NCBI RefSeq assembly: GCF_900107155.1
Contig: NZ_FNOX01000012.1
Location: 180,035-244,034, forward strand
DNA length: 64,000 nucleotides
Origin: Pseudomonas salomonii
GTDB taxonomy: Bacteria > Pseudomonadota > Gammaproteobacteria > Pseudomonadales > Pseudomonadaceae
Direction of reading: 5' to 3'
The notes beneath the pieces are model-generated. The model ran no database searches. It was not told the origin of the DNA and saw nothing but the letters and a program-made list of their open reading frames with translations. A program made the position numbers and the translations under genes. The first letter of the stretch is position 1. Every line of letters starts with the position of its first letter. Below, one piece after another: positions 15,982-24,707 of the stretch.

Positions 15982-16369
15982 TATTTTTCTCTCTGGTTTT
16001 TGATGAGTGCTGTAGCAGGTTCATCGAGAACACCCGGGCCGTTCTGAATGCCACGAGGTGCTTGGAAAGAGCAGGATTTGTACCAAGCCCATGATGTTCG
16101 CGGTCATAAATTAACGTGTTGATTTAAAACAACTTATATTGAATTTTAATCTGGGTGGGCGACATGCTCGTCCGGCATTCCGAACAGCAGGGTGGTATTG
16201 CGTTCGGTTGTCCGAAAACCCTGATGGAATATCAACGGTGAGTGTGTGACTTGGGCGCCATAGCCTGTCGTTTTAGACAAGGACGGGGAGAGGCTGAGGT
16301 TTAATCCTGCGACCCGCAGGGTGTAAGGGAAACTAAAGGAGCGTCTGGATGAAAGACGCTTTTCACCCG
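15982..16369. other. Divergent intergenic region between ansB and the ribose operon
   Basis: No gene is supported here. It must hold the leftward promoter of ansB, for which no unambiguous boxes stand out. An AT-rich stretch (around 16105-16150, TTTAAAACAACTTATATTG) is the most likely place for regulatory binding. Confidence 0.4.
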
Positions 16370-16398
16370 TTGACAAATCTCGACAAGGTTCTCATAGT
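16370..16398 (+). promoter_or_regulatory. Sigma70 promoter of the ribose operon
   Basis: A perfect TTGACA (16370-16375), a 17-base spacer and CATAGT (16393-16398). Transcription should start near 16405, immediately before or within the operator. Confidence 0.75.
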
Positions 16399-16406
16399 TT
16401 GAACAA

Positions 16407-16420
16407 CGCAAACGTTTGCG
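16407..16420. promoter_or_regulatory. RbsR (LacI-family) operator
   Basis: CGCAAACGTTTGCG is a perfect 14-bp palindrome with the AAACGTTT core used by LacI/GalR-family repressors including RbsR. It covers the expected transcription start of rbsB, and the cognate repressor gene is in the same operon. Confidence 0.82.
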
Positions 16421-16475
16421 AGATGTTTCACAGTGCAAGCGTTGCTCACAATAATCATAAGATCGGAGTGAACCC

Positions 16476-17435
16476 ATGAAGCTGCCATTTGCTGGACGTC
16501 TTCTTGCTGTCGCTGTGCTTGCCGCCGCATCCGCTGCTCTGCCCCTTTCCTCTGCCTTTGCCGATGACGCCGCCGCCAAACCCAAGGTCGGCCTGGTGAT
16601 GAAGTCCCTGGCCAACGAATTTTTCGTGACCATGCAGGACGGCGCCAAGACTTATCAGAAAGAACACGCTGCCGATTTCGACATGATCACCAACGGGATC
16701 AAGAACGAAACCGACACCAGCGCGCAGATCGATATCGTCAACCAGATGATCCTCGCCAAAGTAAACGCCATCGTGATCGCTCCGGCTGATTCCAAGGCGC
16801 TGGTCACCGTGTTGAAAAAGGCCTCCGATAAAGGCATCAAAATCGTCAACATCGATAACCGCCTGGATGTCGACGTGCTGAAAAGCAAATCCTTGAATAT
16901 CCCCTTCGTAGGCCCTGACAACCGCAAGGGCGCGCGCCTGGTCGGTGAAGAACTGGCCAAGCACCTCACCAAGGGTGATGAAGTTGCCATCATCGAAGGC
17001 GTATCCACCACCACCAACGCCCAGCAACGCACCGCGGGGTTCAAGGATGCGATGGATGCCGCTGGCATGAAAATCGTGTCTACCCAGTCCGGTGAGTGGG
17101 AAATCGACAAGGGCAACTCGATTGCCGCGGCGATGCTCCAGGCAAACCCGAACATCAAGGCACTGCTGGCCGGTAACGACAACATGGCACTGGGCGCCGT
17201 CTCCGCCGTGCGTGGCGCAGGCAAGGCAGGCAAAGTACTGGTTGTAGGCTATGACAACATTGAAGCTATCAAGCCGATGCTGCAAGACGGCCGTGTACTC
17301 GCAACGGCCGACCAGGCTGCTGCCCAGCAAGCGGTGTTCGGTATCCAGAACGCGCTGAAGCTGATCAAGGGTGAAAAAGTCGACGCGGTTGACGGCATGA
17401 TCGAAACCCCGGTCGAACTCGTCCTCAAGAAGTAA
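16476..17435 (+). CDS. rbsB: Ribose ABC transporter, periplasmic binding protein
   Basis: 319 residues with a signal peptide ending near SSAFADD. The mature protein is a type I sugar-binding fold: KVGLVMKSLANEFFVTMQDGAK at the N-terminus, VNAIVIAPADSKAL, NIPFVGPDNRKGARLVGEELAKH and LLAGNDNMALGAVSAV, with the Asn/Asp/Arg residues typical of pentose binding (NDN; VGYDNIEAIKPML). It delivers ribose to RbsC. First gene of the operon, downstream of the RbsR operator, with GGAG before the ATG. A stable hairpin follows. Confidence 0.94.
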   Translation: MKLPFAGRLLAVAVLAAASAALPLSSAFADDAAAKPKVGLVMKSLANEFFVTMQDGAKTYQKEHAADFDMITNGIKNETDTSAQIDIVNQMILAKVNAIVIAPADSKALVTVLKKASDKGIKIVNIDNRLDVDVLKSKSLNIPFVGPDNRKGARLVGEELAKHLTKGDEVAIIEGVSTTTNAQQRTAGFKDAMDAAGMKIVSTQSGEWEIDKGNSIAAAMLQANPNIKALLAGNDNMALGAVSAVRGAGKAGKVLVVGYDNIEAIKPMLQDGRVLATADQAAAQQAVFGIQNALKLIKGEKVDAVDGMIETPVELVLKK

Positions 17436-17453
17436 TCCTGGCAGCACCCAACA

Positions 17454-17478
17454 GCGCCCGCTCGTCCTGAGCGGGCGC
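17454..17478 (+). other. Intercistronic hairpin between rbsB and rbsA
   Basis: GCGCCCGCTC, loop GTCCT, GAGCGGGCGC: a perfect 10-bp stem with no T-run after it. Such stems between a binding-protein gene and the next gene typically protect the upstream message from 3' decay or cause partial termination, giving more RbsB than RbsA. The rbsA ribosome site GGAG begins 3 bases after it. Confidence 0.7.
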
Positions 17479-17492
17479 CTGGAGATTTTCCT

Positions 17493-19046
17493 ATGTCATC
17501 TTCCGCCCCGAACGCTGTCCTCTCGGTCAGCGGTATCGGCAAGACCTATGCCCAACCGGTGCTGTCCGACATCACCCTGACGCTCAAACGCGGGGAAGTG
17601 CTGGCGCTGACCGGTGAGAACGGCGCAGGTAAAAGCACCTTGTCGAAAATCATCGGCGGGCTGGTCACGCCGACTACCGGGCACATGCAGTTCAATGGCC
17701 AGGATTACCGGCCCGGCAGCCGCACCCAGGCTGAAGAGCTGGGCGTGCGCATGGTCATGCAGGAACTCAACCTGTTGCCGACCCTGACCGTGGCCGAAAA
17801 CCTGTTCCTGGACAACCTGCCCCGCAACTGTGGCTGGATCAACCGCAAACAACTGCGTAAAGCCGCAATTGAAGCCATGGCCCAGGTGGGCCTGGATGCG
17901 ATCGACCCGGACACCCTGGTGGGGACGCTGGGCATTGGCCATCAACAGATGGTCGAGATCGCCCGCAACCTGATCGGCGACTGCCATGTACTGATCCTCG
18001 ACGAGCCCACGGCCATGCTCACGGCCCGTGAAGTCGAGATGCTTTTTGAACAAATCACCCGTCTGCAGGCTCGGGGCGTGGCGATTATTTATATTTCCCA
18101 CCGGCTTGAAGAACTCGCCCGGGTTGCCCAGCGCATCGCAGTACTGCGCGACGGCAAGCTGGTGTGCGTCGAGCCGATGGCCAATTACAACAGCGAGCAG
18201 CTGGTGACCTTGATGGTCGGCCGCGAGCTGGGTGAGCACATCGACCTGGGGCCGCGCACCATCGGCGGCCCGGCGCTGACGGTCAAAGGCTTGACCCGTT
18301 CGGACAGGGTTCGCGATGTGTCCTTTGAGGTGCGTGCCGGTGAGATCTATGGCATTTCCGGCCTGATCGGCGCCGGCCGTACGGAGTTGCTGCGTCTTAT
18401 CTTTGGTGCCGACCTGGCCGACAGCGGCACCGTGGCTCTGGGTTCGCCAGCCCAGGTGGTGAGCATTCGCTCGCCGGTGGACGCAGTGGGCCATGGCATC
18501 GCGCTGATCACCGAAGACCGCAAGGGCGAAGGCCTGCTGCTGACCCAATCCATCAGCGCCAACATTGCCTTGGGTAACATGCCGGAAATCTCCGGTGGCG
18601 GCGTGGTCAACAGCCGCGACGAAACCGCCCTGGCCAAGCGCCAGATCGACGCCATGCGCATCCGCAGTTCCAGCCCGGCGCAGTTGGTGTCCGAGTTGTC
18701 GGGCGGCAACCAGCAGAAGGTCGTGATTGGCCGCTGGCTGGAGCGCGACTGCGCGGTCATGCTGTTCGATGAGCCAACCCGTGGCATCGACGTCGGCGCC
18801 AAGTTCGACATTTATGCCTTGCTCGGCGAATTGACGCGCCAGGGCAAAGCGCTGGTGGTGGTATCGAGTGACCTGCGCGAATTGATGTTGATCTGTGATC
18901 GCATCGGTGTGCTGTCCGCCGGGCGCCTGATCGAGACCTTCGAGCGCGACAGCTGGACCCAGGACGAATTGCTCGCCGCCGCCTTTGCCGGCTATCAGAA
19001 ACGTGACGCGCTGCTCAACGACGCAGTGCTTAGGGAAACCCCATGA
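17493..19046 (+). CDS. rbsA: Ribose ABC transporter, duplicated ATPase
   Basis: 517 residues with two ABC domains, as in all sugar importers of this class. Domain 1 (about 1-235) has Walker A GENGAGKST, the Q-loop region, and Walker B VLILDEPTAML. Domain 2 (about 250-500) has the degenerate loop GLIGAGRTELL in place of Walker A, the signature LSGGNQQKVVIGRWL and Walker B AVMLFDEPTRGIDVG. It is a cytosolic motor for RbsC. The ATG has a GGAG site 10 bases upstream; the stop overlaps the rbsC start by 4 bases. Confidence 0.96.
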   Translation: MSSSAPNAVLSVSGIGKTYAQPVLSDITLTLKRGEVLALTGENGAGKSTLSKIIGGLVTPTTGHMQFNGQDYRPGSRTQAEELGVRMVMQELNLLPTLTVAENLFLDNLPRNCGWINRKQLRKAAIEAMAQVGLDAIDPDTLVGTLGIGHQQMVEIARNLIGDCHVLILDEPTAMLTAREVEMLFEQITRLQARGVAIIYISHRLEELARVAQRIAVLRDGKLVCVEPMANYNSEQLVTLMVGRELGEHIDLGPRTIGGPALTVKGLTRSDRVRDVSFEVRAGEIYGISGLIGAGRTELLRLIFGADLADSGTVALGSPAQVVSIRSPVDAVGHGIALITEDRKGEGLLLTQSISANIALGNMPEISGGGVVNSRDETALAKRQIDAMRIRSSSPAQLVSELSGGNQQKVVIGRWLERDCAVMLFDEPTRGIDVGAKFDIYALLGELTRQGKALVVVSSDLRELMLICDRIGVLSAGRLIETFERDSWTQDELLAAAFAGYQKRDALLNDAVLRETP

Positions 19047-20020
19047 AAACCACCTCTTCCCCGGGCAAAACCGGCGGCAACTTCTACGGCCTGGGCACCT
19101 ACCTGGGGCTGGCCGGCGCCTTGCTCGCGATGATTGCGCTGTTCTCGGTGCTCAGCGACCACTTCCTGTCCTATGACACCTTCAGCACCCTGGCCAACCA
19201 GATCCCGGACCTGATGGTGCTGGCCGTGGGCATGACGTTCATCCTGATCATCGGCGGCATCGACCTGTCGGTGGGCTCGGTGCTGGCATTGGCTGCCTCG
19301 GCGGTCAGTGTGGCGATTCTCGGCTGGGGCTGGAGTGTGTTGCCGGCCGCGTTGTTGGGGATGGGCTGCGCCGCACTGGCAGGCACCATCACCGGTTCGA
19401 TTACCGTGGCCTGGCGCATTCCGTCGTTTATCGTGTCCCTTGGTGTGCTGGAAATGGCGCGTGGCGTGGCCTACCAGATGACCGGCTCGCGCACCGCCTA
19501 TATCGGTGACTCCTATGCCTGGCTGTCAAACCCGGTGGCTTTCGGGATTTCGCCGTCGTTCATCATTGCCCTGTTGGTGATCATCGCCGCTCAGCTGGTG
19601 TTGACCCGTACGGTATTCGGTCGTTACCTGATCGGCATCGGCACCAACGAAGAAGCCGTGCGCCTGGCCGGTATCAACCCCAAGCCCTACAAGATCCTGG
19701 TGTTCAGCCTGATGGGCCTGTTGGCCGGGGTCGCGGCACTGTTCCAGATTTCCCGACTGGAAGCGGCAGACCCGAATGCCGGCTCCGGCCTGGAGCTGCA
19801 AGTGATCGCCGCCGTGGTGATCGGCGGCACCAGCCTGATGGGTGGGCGTGGGTCGGTTATCAGCACCTTCTTCGGTGTGCTGATTATTTCGGTGCTGGCC
19901 GCCGGCCTTGCGCAGATCGGCGCGACGGAGCCCACCAAACGCATCATTACCGGCGCGGTAATCGTGATTGCCGTGGTCCTCGACACCTACCGCAGCCAGC
20001 GCGCCAGTCGGCGGGGCTGA
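19043..20020 (+). CDS. rbsC: Ribose ABC transporter, permease
   Basis: 325 residues, almost entirely hydrophobic, with about eight to ten spans. Family segments are VGMTFILIIGGIDLSVGSVLAL, WRIPSFIVSLGVLEMARGVAYQMT and GTNEEAVRLAGINPKPYKILVFSLMG, the last being the coupling region that contacts RbsA; VVIGGTSLMGGRGSV is a further signature. It begins in an ATGA overlap with rbsA and ends 3 bases before rbsR, so translation is coupled through the operon. Confidence 0.96.
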   Translation: MKTTSSPGKTGGNFYGLGTYLGLAGALLAMIALFSVLSDHFLSYDTFSTLANQIPDLMVLAVGMTFILIIGGIDLSVGSVLALAASAVSVAILGWGWSVLPAALLGMGCAALAGTITGSITVAWRIPSFIVSLGVLEMARGVAYQMTGSRTAYIGDSYAWLSNPVAFGISPSFIIALLVIIAAQLVLTRTVFGRYLIGIGTNEEAVRLAGINPKPYKILVFSLMGLLAGVAALFQISRLEAADPNAGSGLELQVIAAVVIGGTSLMGGRGSVISTFFGVLIISVLAAGLAQIGATEPTKRIITGAVIVIAVVLDTYRSQRASRRG

Positions 20021-20023
20021 ACC

Positions 20024-21046
20024 ATGGCAACGATCAAGGATGTGGCCGCGCTTGCAGGTATTTCCTACACCACCGTGTCCCATGTGGTGAACAAGACGCG
20101 GCCGGTCAGCGAGCCTGTGCGCATCAAGGTGGAAGCGGCGATCAAGCAACTGGACTACGTGCCGAGTGCCGTCGCGCGCTCGCTCAAGGCCAAGACCACT
20201 GCGACCATCGGCCTGCTGGTACCCAACAGCCTTAACCCGTATTTTGCCGAGCTGGCGCGGGGTATCGAGGATTACTGCGAGCGTAATGGCTATTGCGTGA
20301 TCCTCTGCAACTCCGACGACAACGCCGAAAAGCAGCGCAGCTATTTGCGCGTGTTGCTGGAAAAGCGCATCGACGGCCTGATCGTGACTTCGGTAGGCGG
20401 CGACGACAGTGGCCTCGCCGCAGGCTTGAGCGCGGTGCGCACGCCCATGGTGATTGTCGACCGCGCACTGGACGGCATTGATGTCGACCTGGTGCGCATT
20501 GACCATGAGCAGGGTGCCTACCTGGCGACCCGGCATTTGCTGGAGCTCGGTCACCGCGACATCGCCTGCATTGGTGGCCCCAGTCATACACGCGTGGCGC
20601 AAATGCGCCTGGCCGGCTATCACCGTGCGCTGCGTGAGGCGGGCGTGGAAGTGGCAGCCAATCGCACCCAGGAAAGCGACTTCACCAGCACCGGTGGTTA
20701 TGCGGCGGCGGTACAGCTGCTGTCGGAAAACCCGCCCAGCGCGATTTTCGCCAGTAACGATATGATTGGTTTCGGCGTGTTGCGTGCAGCAGCCGAACGC
20801 AATATTCGCGTGCCAGGCGAGCTGTCGGTGATTGGTTTTGACGATATTCAAATGGGCCGTTACGTGTACCCGGCGCTGACGACGGTCGGGCAGTCGATCG
20901 TGCAACTGGGCGAGACGGCGGCCGAGCTTTTACTGCGACGAATTGCAACACCCCAACTGCCGATCGATCAGCGCATCGTGACGCCGAGCATTGTTTTGCG
21001 TGAGTCGACGGCGTCGTTTGCCGGTGTGTTCGCCCAATACCGCTGA
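20024..21046 (+). CDS. rbsR: Ribose operon repressor, LacI family
   Basis: 340 residues. The N-terminal helix-turn-helix ATIKDVAALAGISYTTVSHVVNK and hinge helix YVPSAVARSLK are those of LacI/PurR repressors; the effector domain (about 60-335) has the periplasmic-binding-protein fold (TIGLLVPNSLNPYFAELARGIE, ISVIGFDD-like LSVIGFDDIQMGRY). It should bind the palindrome at 16407-16420 and release it when ribose is present. It is encoded within the operon it controls, which makes an autoregulatory loop. Confidence 0.95.
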   Translation: MATIKDVAALAGISYTTVSHVVNKTRPVSEPVRIKVEAAIKQLDYVPSAVARSLKAKTTATIGLLVPNSLNPYFAELARGIEDYCERNGYCVILCNSDDNAEKQRSYLRVLLEKRIDGLIVTSVGGDDSGLAAGLSAVRTPMVIVDRALDGIDVDLVRIDHEQGAYLATRHLLELGHRDIACIGGPSHTRVAQMRLAGYHRALREAGVEVAANRTQESDFTSTGGYAAAVQLLSENPPSAIFASNDMIGFGVLRAAAERNIRVPGELSVIGFDDIQMGRYVYPALTTVGQSIVQLGETAAELLLRRIATPQLPIDQRIVTPSIVLRESTASFAGVFAQYR

Positions 21047-21069
21047 ACCGAATTGATGAGTACTGATGT

Positions 21070-21987
21070 ATGCCAGCAAAAGTAGTGGTAATAGGCAGCT
21101 TGAACATGGACCTGGTGACCCGCGCCAGTCGCTTGCCGCGCGCCGGTGAAACCCTGATCGGCCAGACGTTCTCCACCGTTCCGGGTGGCAAGGGCGCCAA
21201 CCAGGCGGTGGCCTCTGCACGCCTTGGCGCTGAGGTGGCGATGATCGGCTGTGTGGGCACGGACGCCTACGGCGCGCAATTGCGTGACGCGTTGCTGGTG
21301 GAGGGTATCGATTGCCAGGCCGTCAGCACGGTGGATGGCTCCAGCGGCGTGGCGTTGATCGTGGTCGATGACAGCAGCCAGAACGCGATTGTGATCGTGG
21401 CCGGCAGCAACGGTGAGCTCACGCCTGCGTCGTTGCAGGCAGCTGATGCGGTCGTGCAGGCGGCAGACGTCATCGTCTGTCAGCTGGAAGTGCCGATGGA
21501 CACGGTTGGTCAGGCGCTCAAGCGCGGTCATGAGTTGGGCAAGACCGTGATCCTCAACCCGGCGCCGGCCAGTGGCCCGCTGCCGGAGGAATGGTATGCC
21601 TCGATCGATTACCTGATCCCCAACGAAAGCGAAGCCAGCGCCCTGAGTGGCGTGACGGTCGATTCCCTCGACAGCGCCAAGGTGGCTGCGACGCAGCTGC
21701 TCAAGGCGGGCGCCGGCAAAGTCATCATCACCCTGGGTGCCCAGGGCGCGTTGTTTGCCGATGGCAAAGGCTTCGAGCATTTGCAGGCGCCCAAGGTCAA
21801 GGCGGTGGACACCACGGCTGCCGGTGACACCTTTGTCGGTGGTTTTGCCGCGGCGCTGGCCAACGGCAAAAGCGAAGCCGAGGCCATCCGGTTCGGCCAG
21901 GTGGCTGCCGCGCTGTCGGTCACGCGGGCCGGTGCGCAACCCTCTATTCCTACGCTGCAGGACGTACAAGGTTTTATGCCCTCATGA
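21070..21987 (+). CDS. rbsK: Ribokinase
   Basis: 305 residues of the PfkB family. Signature 1 is PGGKGANQAVASARLGAEVAMIGCVG (the GG hinge region), and signature 2, DTTAAGDTFVGGFAAAL, holds the catalytic Asp and the anion hole. NPAPASGPLP is a ribokinase-specific stretch. It phosphorylates D-ribose to ribose 5-phosphate in the cytosol. It follows rbsR by 23 bases and overlaps rbsD by 4 bases. Confidence 0.95.
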   Translation: MPAKVVVIGSLNMDLVTRASRLPRAGETLIGQTFSTVPGGKGANQAVASARLGAEVAMIGCVGTDAYGAQLRDALLVEGIDCQAVSTVDGSSGVALIVVDDSSQNAIVIVAGSNGELTPASLQAADAVVQAADVIVCQLEVPMDTVGQALKRGHELGKTVILNPAPASGPLPEEWYASIDYLIPNESEASALSGVTVDSLDSAKVAATQLLKAGAGKVIITLGAQGALFADGKGFEHLQAPKVKAVDTTAAGDTFVGGFAAALANGKSEAEAIRFGQVAAALSVTRAGAQPSIPTLQDVQGFMPS

Positions 21988-22388
21988 AAAAGACACCATT
22001 GCTCAATATTGCGCTGTCGCGCGTGATCGCATCCCTTGGCCATGGTGACATTCTGGTGATCGGTGATGCTGGCCTGCCGGTACCGCCGGGCGTGGAGCTG
22101 ATCGACCTGGCGCTGACCCAGGGCATTCCGGATTTCATCAGCACCTTGCGCATCGTGCTGAGCGAAATGCAGGTAGAGAGCCACGTGTTGGCTGAAGAAA
22201 TCCTGCTCAAGCAGCCACCTGCGTTGACGCCACTCAATGTGTTGACCGAACAGGCCGCCCTGGGCGAGCGTCGTTTGGTCAGCCATGAAGAGTTCAAGCA
22301 GCTCAGCCGCAAGGCCCGCGCGGTGGTGCGCACGGGCGAGTGCCAGCCGTATTGCAATATCGCGCTGGTGTCCGGCGTTACCTTCTAG
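21984..22388 (+). CDS. rbsD: D-ribose pyranase
   Basis: 134 residues. The N-terminal NIALSRVIASLGHGDILVIGDAGLPVP carries the catalytic His of GHGD, and the end RTGECQPYCNIALVSGVTF is the family C-terminus. It interconverts the pyranose and furanose forms of ribose so that ribokinase can use it. Its ATG lies in the rbsK stop overlap (ATGA). Confidence 0.95.
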   Translation: MKKTPLLNIALSRVIASLGHGDILVIGDAGLPVPPGVELIDLALTQGIPDFISTLRIVLSEMQVESHVLAEEILLKQPPALTPLNVLTEQAALGERRLVSHEEFKQLSRKARAVVRTGECQPYCNIALVSGVTF

Positions 22389-22414
22389 AGTTTCCCTACG
22401 ACAAGGAGTGCTTC

Positions 22415-23443
22415 ATGCAACGTGGTCTCCCAATCCTGAAAAACCTGTTTAGGAGTGTCCTGCTTTTGTCCGCACTCACCGCAGCCAGCGCCCAAGCGGC
22501 GGAAAAAATCGACCTGATCATCGACACCGACCCAGGCGCCGATGACGTCGTGGCGTTGCTGTTTGCCATGGCGTCACCGCAAGAGCTGAGCATTCGTGCG
22601 CTGACCACCGTTGCCGGCAATGTGCGCCTCGACAAGACCTCCCGCAACGCGCGCTTGGCCCGCGAGTGGGCAGGGCGCGAGGACATCCCGGTATACGCCG
22701 GCGCGCCAAAACCCATGCTGCGCACGCCGATCTATGCGGAGAACATCCACGGCAAGGAAGGTATTTCCGGTGTCGCCGTGCATGAGCCGAAAAAAGGCCT
22801 GGCCGAAGGCAATGCCGTTGACTACCTGATCAAGACCCTGAGCACCGCCAAACCTCACAGCATCACCATCGCCATGCTCGGCCCACAGACCAACCTGGCA
22901 CTGGCGTTGACCCAGGCGCCGGAGATCACCCAAGGCATCAAGGAAGTGGTGGTGATGGGCGGGGCGCATTTTAATGGCGGCAATATCACCCCGGTAGCTG
23001 AGTTCAACCTGTTCGCAGACCCTGTTGCGGCTGAAATCGTGCTCAAGAGTGGCGTCAAGCTGACTTACCTGCCGCTGGACGTGACCCACAAAGTACTGAC
23101 CAGTGATGCGCGTCTGAAACAGATTGCCGACATCAAGAACAATGCGAGCAAGGTGGTGGGCGATATTCTCAATGAATACGTCAAGGGCGACATGGAACAC
23201 TACGGCATCCCGGGTGGCCCGGTGCATGACGCTACCGTGATTGCCTACCTGCTCAAGCCTTCCCTGTTCAGCGGCCGTGAAGTCAACGTGGTGATCGACA
23301 GCCGCGAAGGCCCGACCTTCGGCCAGACCGTCGTCGACTGGTATGACGGCCTCAAGCAGCCGAAGAACGCATTTTGGGTTGAGAACGGCGACGCCCAAGG
23401 CTTCTTCGATCTGCTGACCGAGCGCCTGGCCCGTCTGAAGTAA
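22415..23443 (+). CDS. Exported nucleoside hydrolase (IunH/RihC family)
   Basis: 342 residues from the ATG at 22415, with AAGGAG upstream. A signal peptide (about FRSVLLLSALTAASAQA) precedes the nucleoside-hydrolase calcium motif DLIIDTDPGADDVVALL; further family stretches are TTVAGNVRLDKTSRNAR, VVVMGGAHFNGGNITPVAEFNLFADPVAAEIVLKSG and the late His-Asp in PVHDATVIAYL. It cleaves ribonucleosides to base and ribose. Export implies hydrolysis in the periplasm, giving ribose for RbsB. It is the last gene of the operon, 26 bases after rbsD. Confidence 0.93.
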   Translation: MQRGLPILKNLFRSVLLLSALTAASAQAAEKIDLIIDTDPGADDVVALLFAMASPQELSIRALTTVAGNVRLDKTSRNARLAREWAGREDIPVYAGAPKPMLRTPIYAENIHGKEGISGVAVHEPKKGLAEGNAVDYLIKTLSTAKPHSITIAMLGPQTNLALALTQAPEITQGIKEVVVMGGAHFNGGNITPVAEFNLFADPVAAEIVLKSGVKLTYLPLDVTHKVLTSDARLKQIADIKNNASKVVGDILNEYVKGDMEHYGIPGGPVHDATVIAYLLKPSLFSGREVNVVIDSREGPTFGQTVVDWYDGLKQPKNAFWVENGDAQGFFDLLTERLARLK

Positions 23444-23476
23444 GCTGTTTGCCGGTCGGCGCTCGCCGGCCGGGTC

Positions 23477-23689
23477 TTATTCGCGCTCGGGGTTGTGGGC
23501 GCCCATGTGGTCGGCCGGGTATTTCTCGAATACCTGGCCGATGAAGGCCTGTGCGGCTTGCGTGCCGAGTTCCTTGACCAGCAGGTCGATTCCGATGATG
23601 GCCAACTCCTCCGTGCTTCCGGGGCTGTAGGAGCTTTGTCCTTGAGGCCACTTGGCTTTGATGTCGGCTTGGAGGGTTACGGTGCTCAT
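23477..23689 (-). CDS. Small hypothetical protein
   Basis: 70 residues: TVTLQADIKAKWPQGQSSYS at the start, then ELAIIGIDLLVKELGTQAAQAFIGQVFEKYPADHMG, an amphipathic helical stretch. The amino-acid mix is that of a real cytosolic protein, but the ribosome site is weak (only CCCCGA before the ATG), which lowers confidence. It is convergent with the nucleoside hydrolase gene. I recognise no family. Confidence 0.5.
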   Translation of the reverse strand: MSTVTLQADIKAKWPQGQSSYSPGSTEELAIIGIDLLVKELGTQAAQAFIGQVFEKYPADHMGAHNPERE

Positions 23690-23861
23690 GGTCGGGGCTC
23701 GCGGGGCTGGAATGCTGGACAGTGCGCTGGAGCGCGCTTCTAACCGGGGCAGTTAACCATTTTTGCGCAGCGTTTGGCAGTGCTACTTAGGCATGAGACG
23801 TTTCGGGATGAGGCCGATGCTGTGCGACACTGTTGCCCTATTCAACTACCGGGGACACCAG

Positions 23862-24170
23862 GTGCAGATCGATTTGAACAACCCCGATAACCTCACGCTG
23901 GACGCCGTGCGCCAATTGCTCGCCAGCGCCAGTGACGACGAACATACCCAGTTGCGCGTGACCAAGGGCGGAATCGCCTATATTTCGTCCGGGACGGCCG
24001 TAGGCGGAGTCGACATCGACGGCCTGCTGTTTCGCCTCGAGACCTGGGCCAAAGGTTCGGGTTATGTTGGTAACGTCGCCGCCAGCGATGAGGTCTGGGT
24101 CCGGCAGATTTTCAATGCGCTCCAGCAGAACTGGCCAAAGCCACCGTTTGACTACATCGATATCTACTGA
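23862..24170 (+). CDS. Small hypothetical protein
   Basis: 102 residues if started at the GTG at 23862, which has GGGGA six bases upstream; the frame is open for 33 more codons but that part looks non-protein-like. The sequence begins VQIDLNNPDNLTLDAVRQLLASASDDEHTQLRVTK and ends PPFDYIDIY, a mixed alpha/beta soluble protein. It resembles conserved Pseudomonas hypotheticals; no function is known to me. It stands between two unrelated single genes. Confidence 0.65.
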   Translation: MQIDLNNPDNLTLDAVRQLLASASDDEHTQLRVTKGGIAYISSGTAVGGVDIDGLLFRLETWAKGSGYVGNVAASDEVWVRQIFNALQQNWPKPPFDYIDIY

Positions 24171-24313
24171 ATTCGTTCATATCTGGTGACGATTGATCGG
24201 GCGAATGCTCGCCGTGAGTCAGGCAGACTTACCCTTCGGCGATTTACGTCTTGAAACCAAACCGCCAGATCGCTGTCGCACGATCTCTGTCCATTTTTTT
24301 CATAGGAGGCTTC

Positions 24314-24634
24314 ATGCCTTGGAAGCTCGCATCATTCGGTACTTTGTTGGCAGCACTCGCGTTGGCGGGTTGCAGCACCCCGGGTGCCCCTGAGCCAGGC
24401 AAAGATGCCGCCGTTGCCGATGCAGGTCACACCCGCTGCGAATCGAAGGCCGCCGAATTCGCCATCGGCCAGAAAGCCTCGCCTCAATTGCTGGAGCAGG
24501 CACGTACCCGTGCCGGCGCGCAGAACGCACGGATCCTCAAGCCTAACGACATGATCACCCTGGAATACCGCTCCGACCGTCTGAACCTGAACACCGACGA
24601 CAACCTGGTGATCACGCGGGTCAACTGCGGCTGA
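24314..24634 (+). CDS. I78-type peptidase-inhibitor lipoprotein
   Basis: 106 residues from the ATG at 24314 with AGGAGG six bases upstream. The lipobox LALAGCSTP makes Cys20 the lipid anchor. The remainder fits the Inhibitor I78 pattern: CESKAAEFAIGQKASPQLLEQARTRAGAQNARILKPNDMITLEYRSDRLNLNTDDNLVITRVNCG, with a Cys at each end likely forming a disulfide. I78 proteins inhibit serine peptidases; a role in protecting the envelope is inferred. A strong bidirectional terminator follows. Confidence 0.83.
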   Translation: MPWKLASFGTLLAALALAGCSTPGAPEPGKDAAVADAGHTRCESKAAEFAIGQKASPQLLEQARTRAGAQNARILKPNDMITLEYRSDRLNLNTDDNLVITRVNCG

Positions 24635-24661
24635 TCGCCCTGCGGCTTTTGCAGCGCCCAT

Positions 24662-24693
24662 AAAAAACCCCGTCACATGGACGGGGTTTTTTT
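24662..24693. terminator. Bidirectional intrinsic terminator
   Basis: AAAAAACCCCGT, loop CACATGG, ACGGGGTTTTTTT. It ends both the lipoprotein gene and the convergent cold-shock gene. Confidence 0.9.
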
Positions 24694-24707
24694 AGCTCAG
24701 CGGAGAA

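Noticed and set aside
16146..16376. Minus-strand frame of 76 codons upstream of the ribose promoter
   Set aside because: No ribosome site, low-complexity composition, and it reaches into the promoter region.
19526..20905. Minus-strand frame of 459 codons over rbsC-rbsR
   Set aside because: Shadow of two well-defined genes; rich in His, Gln and Arg as usual for antisense of GC-rich coding DNA.
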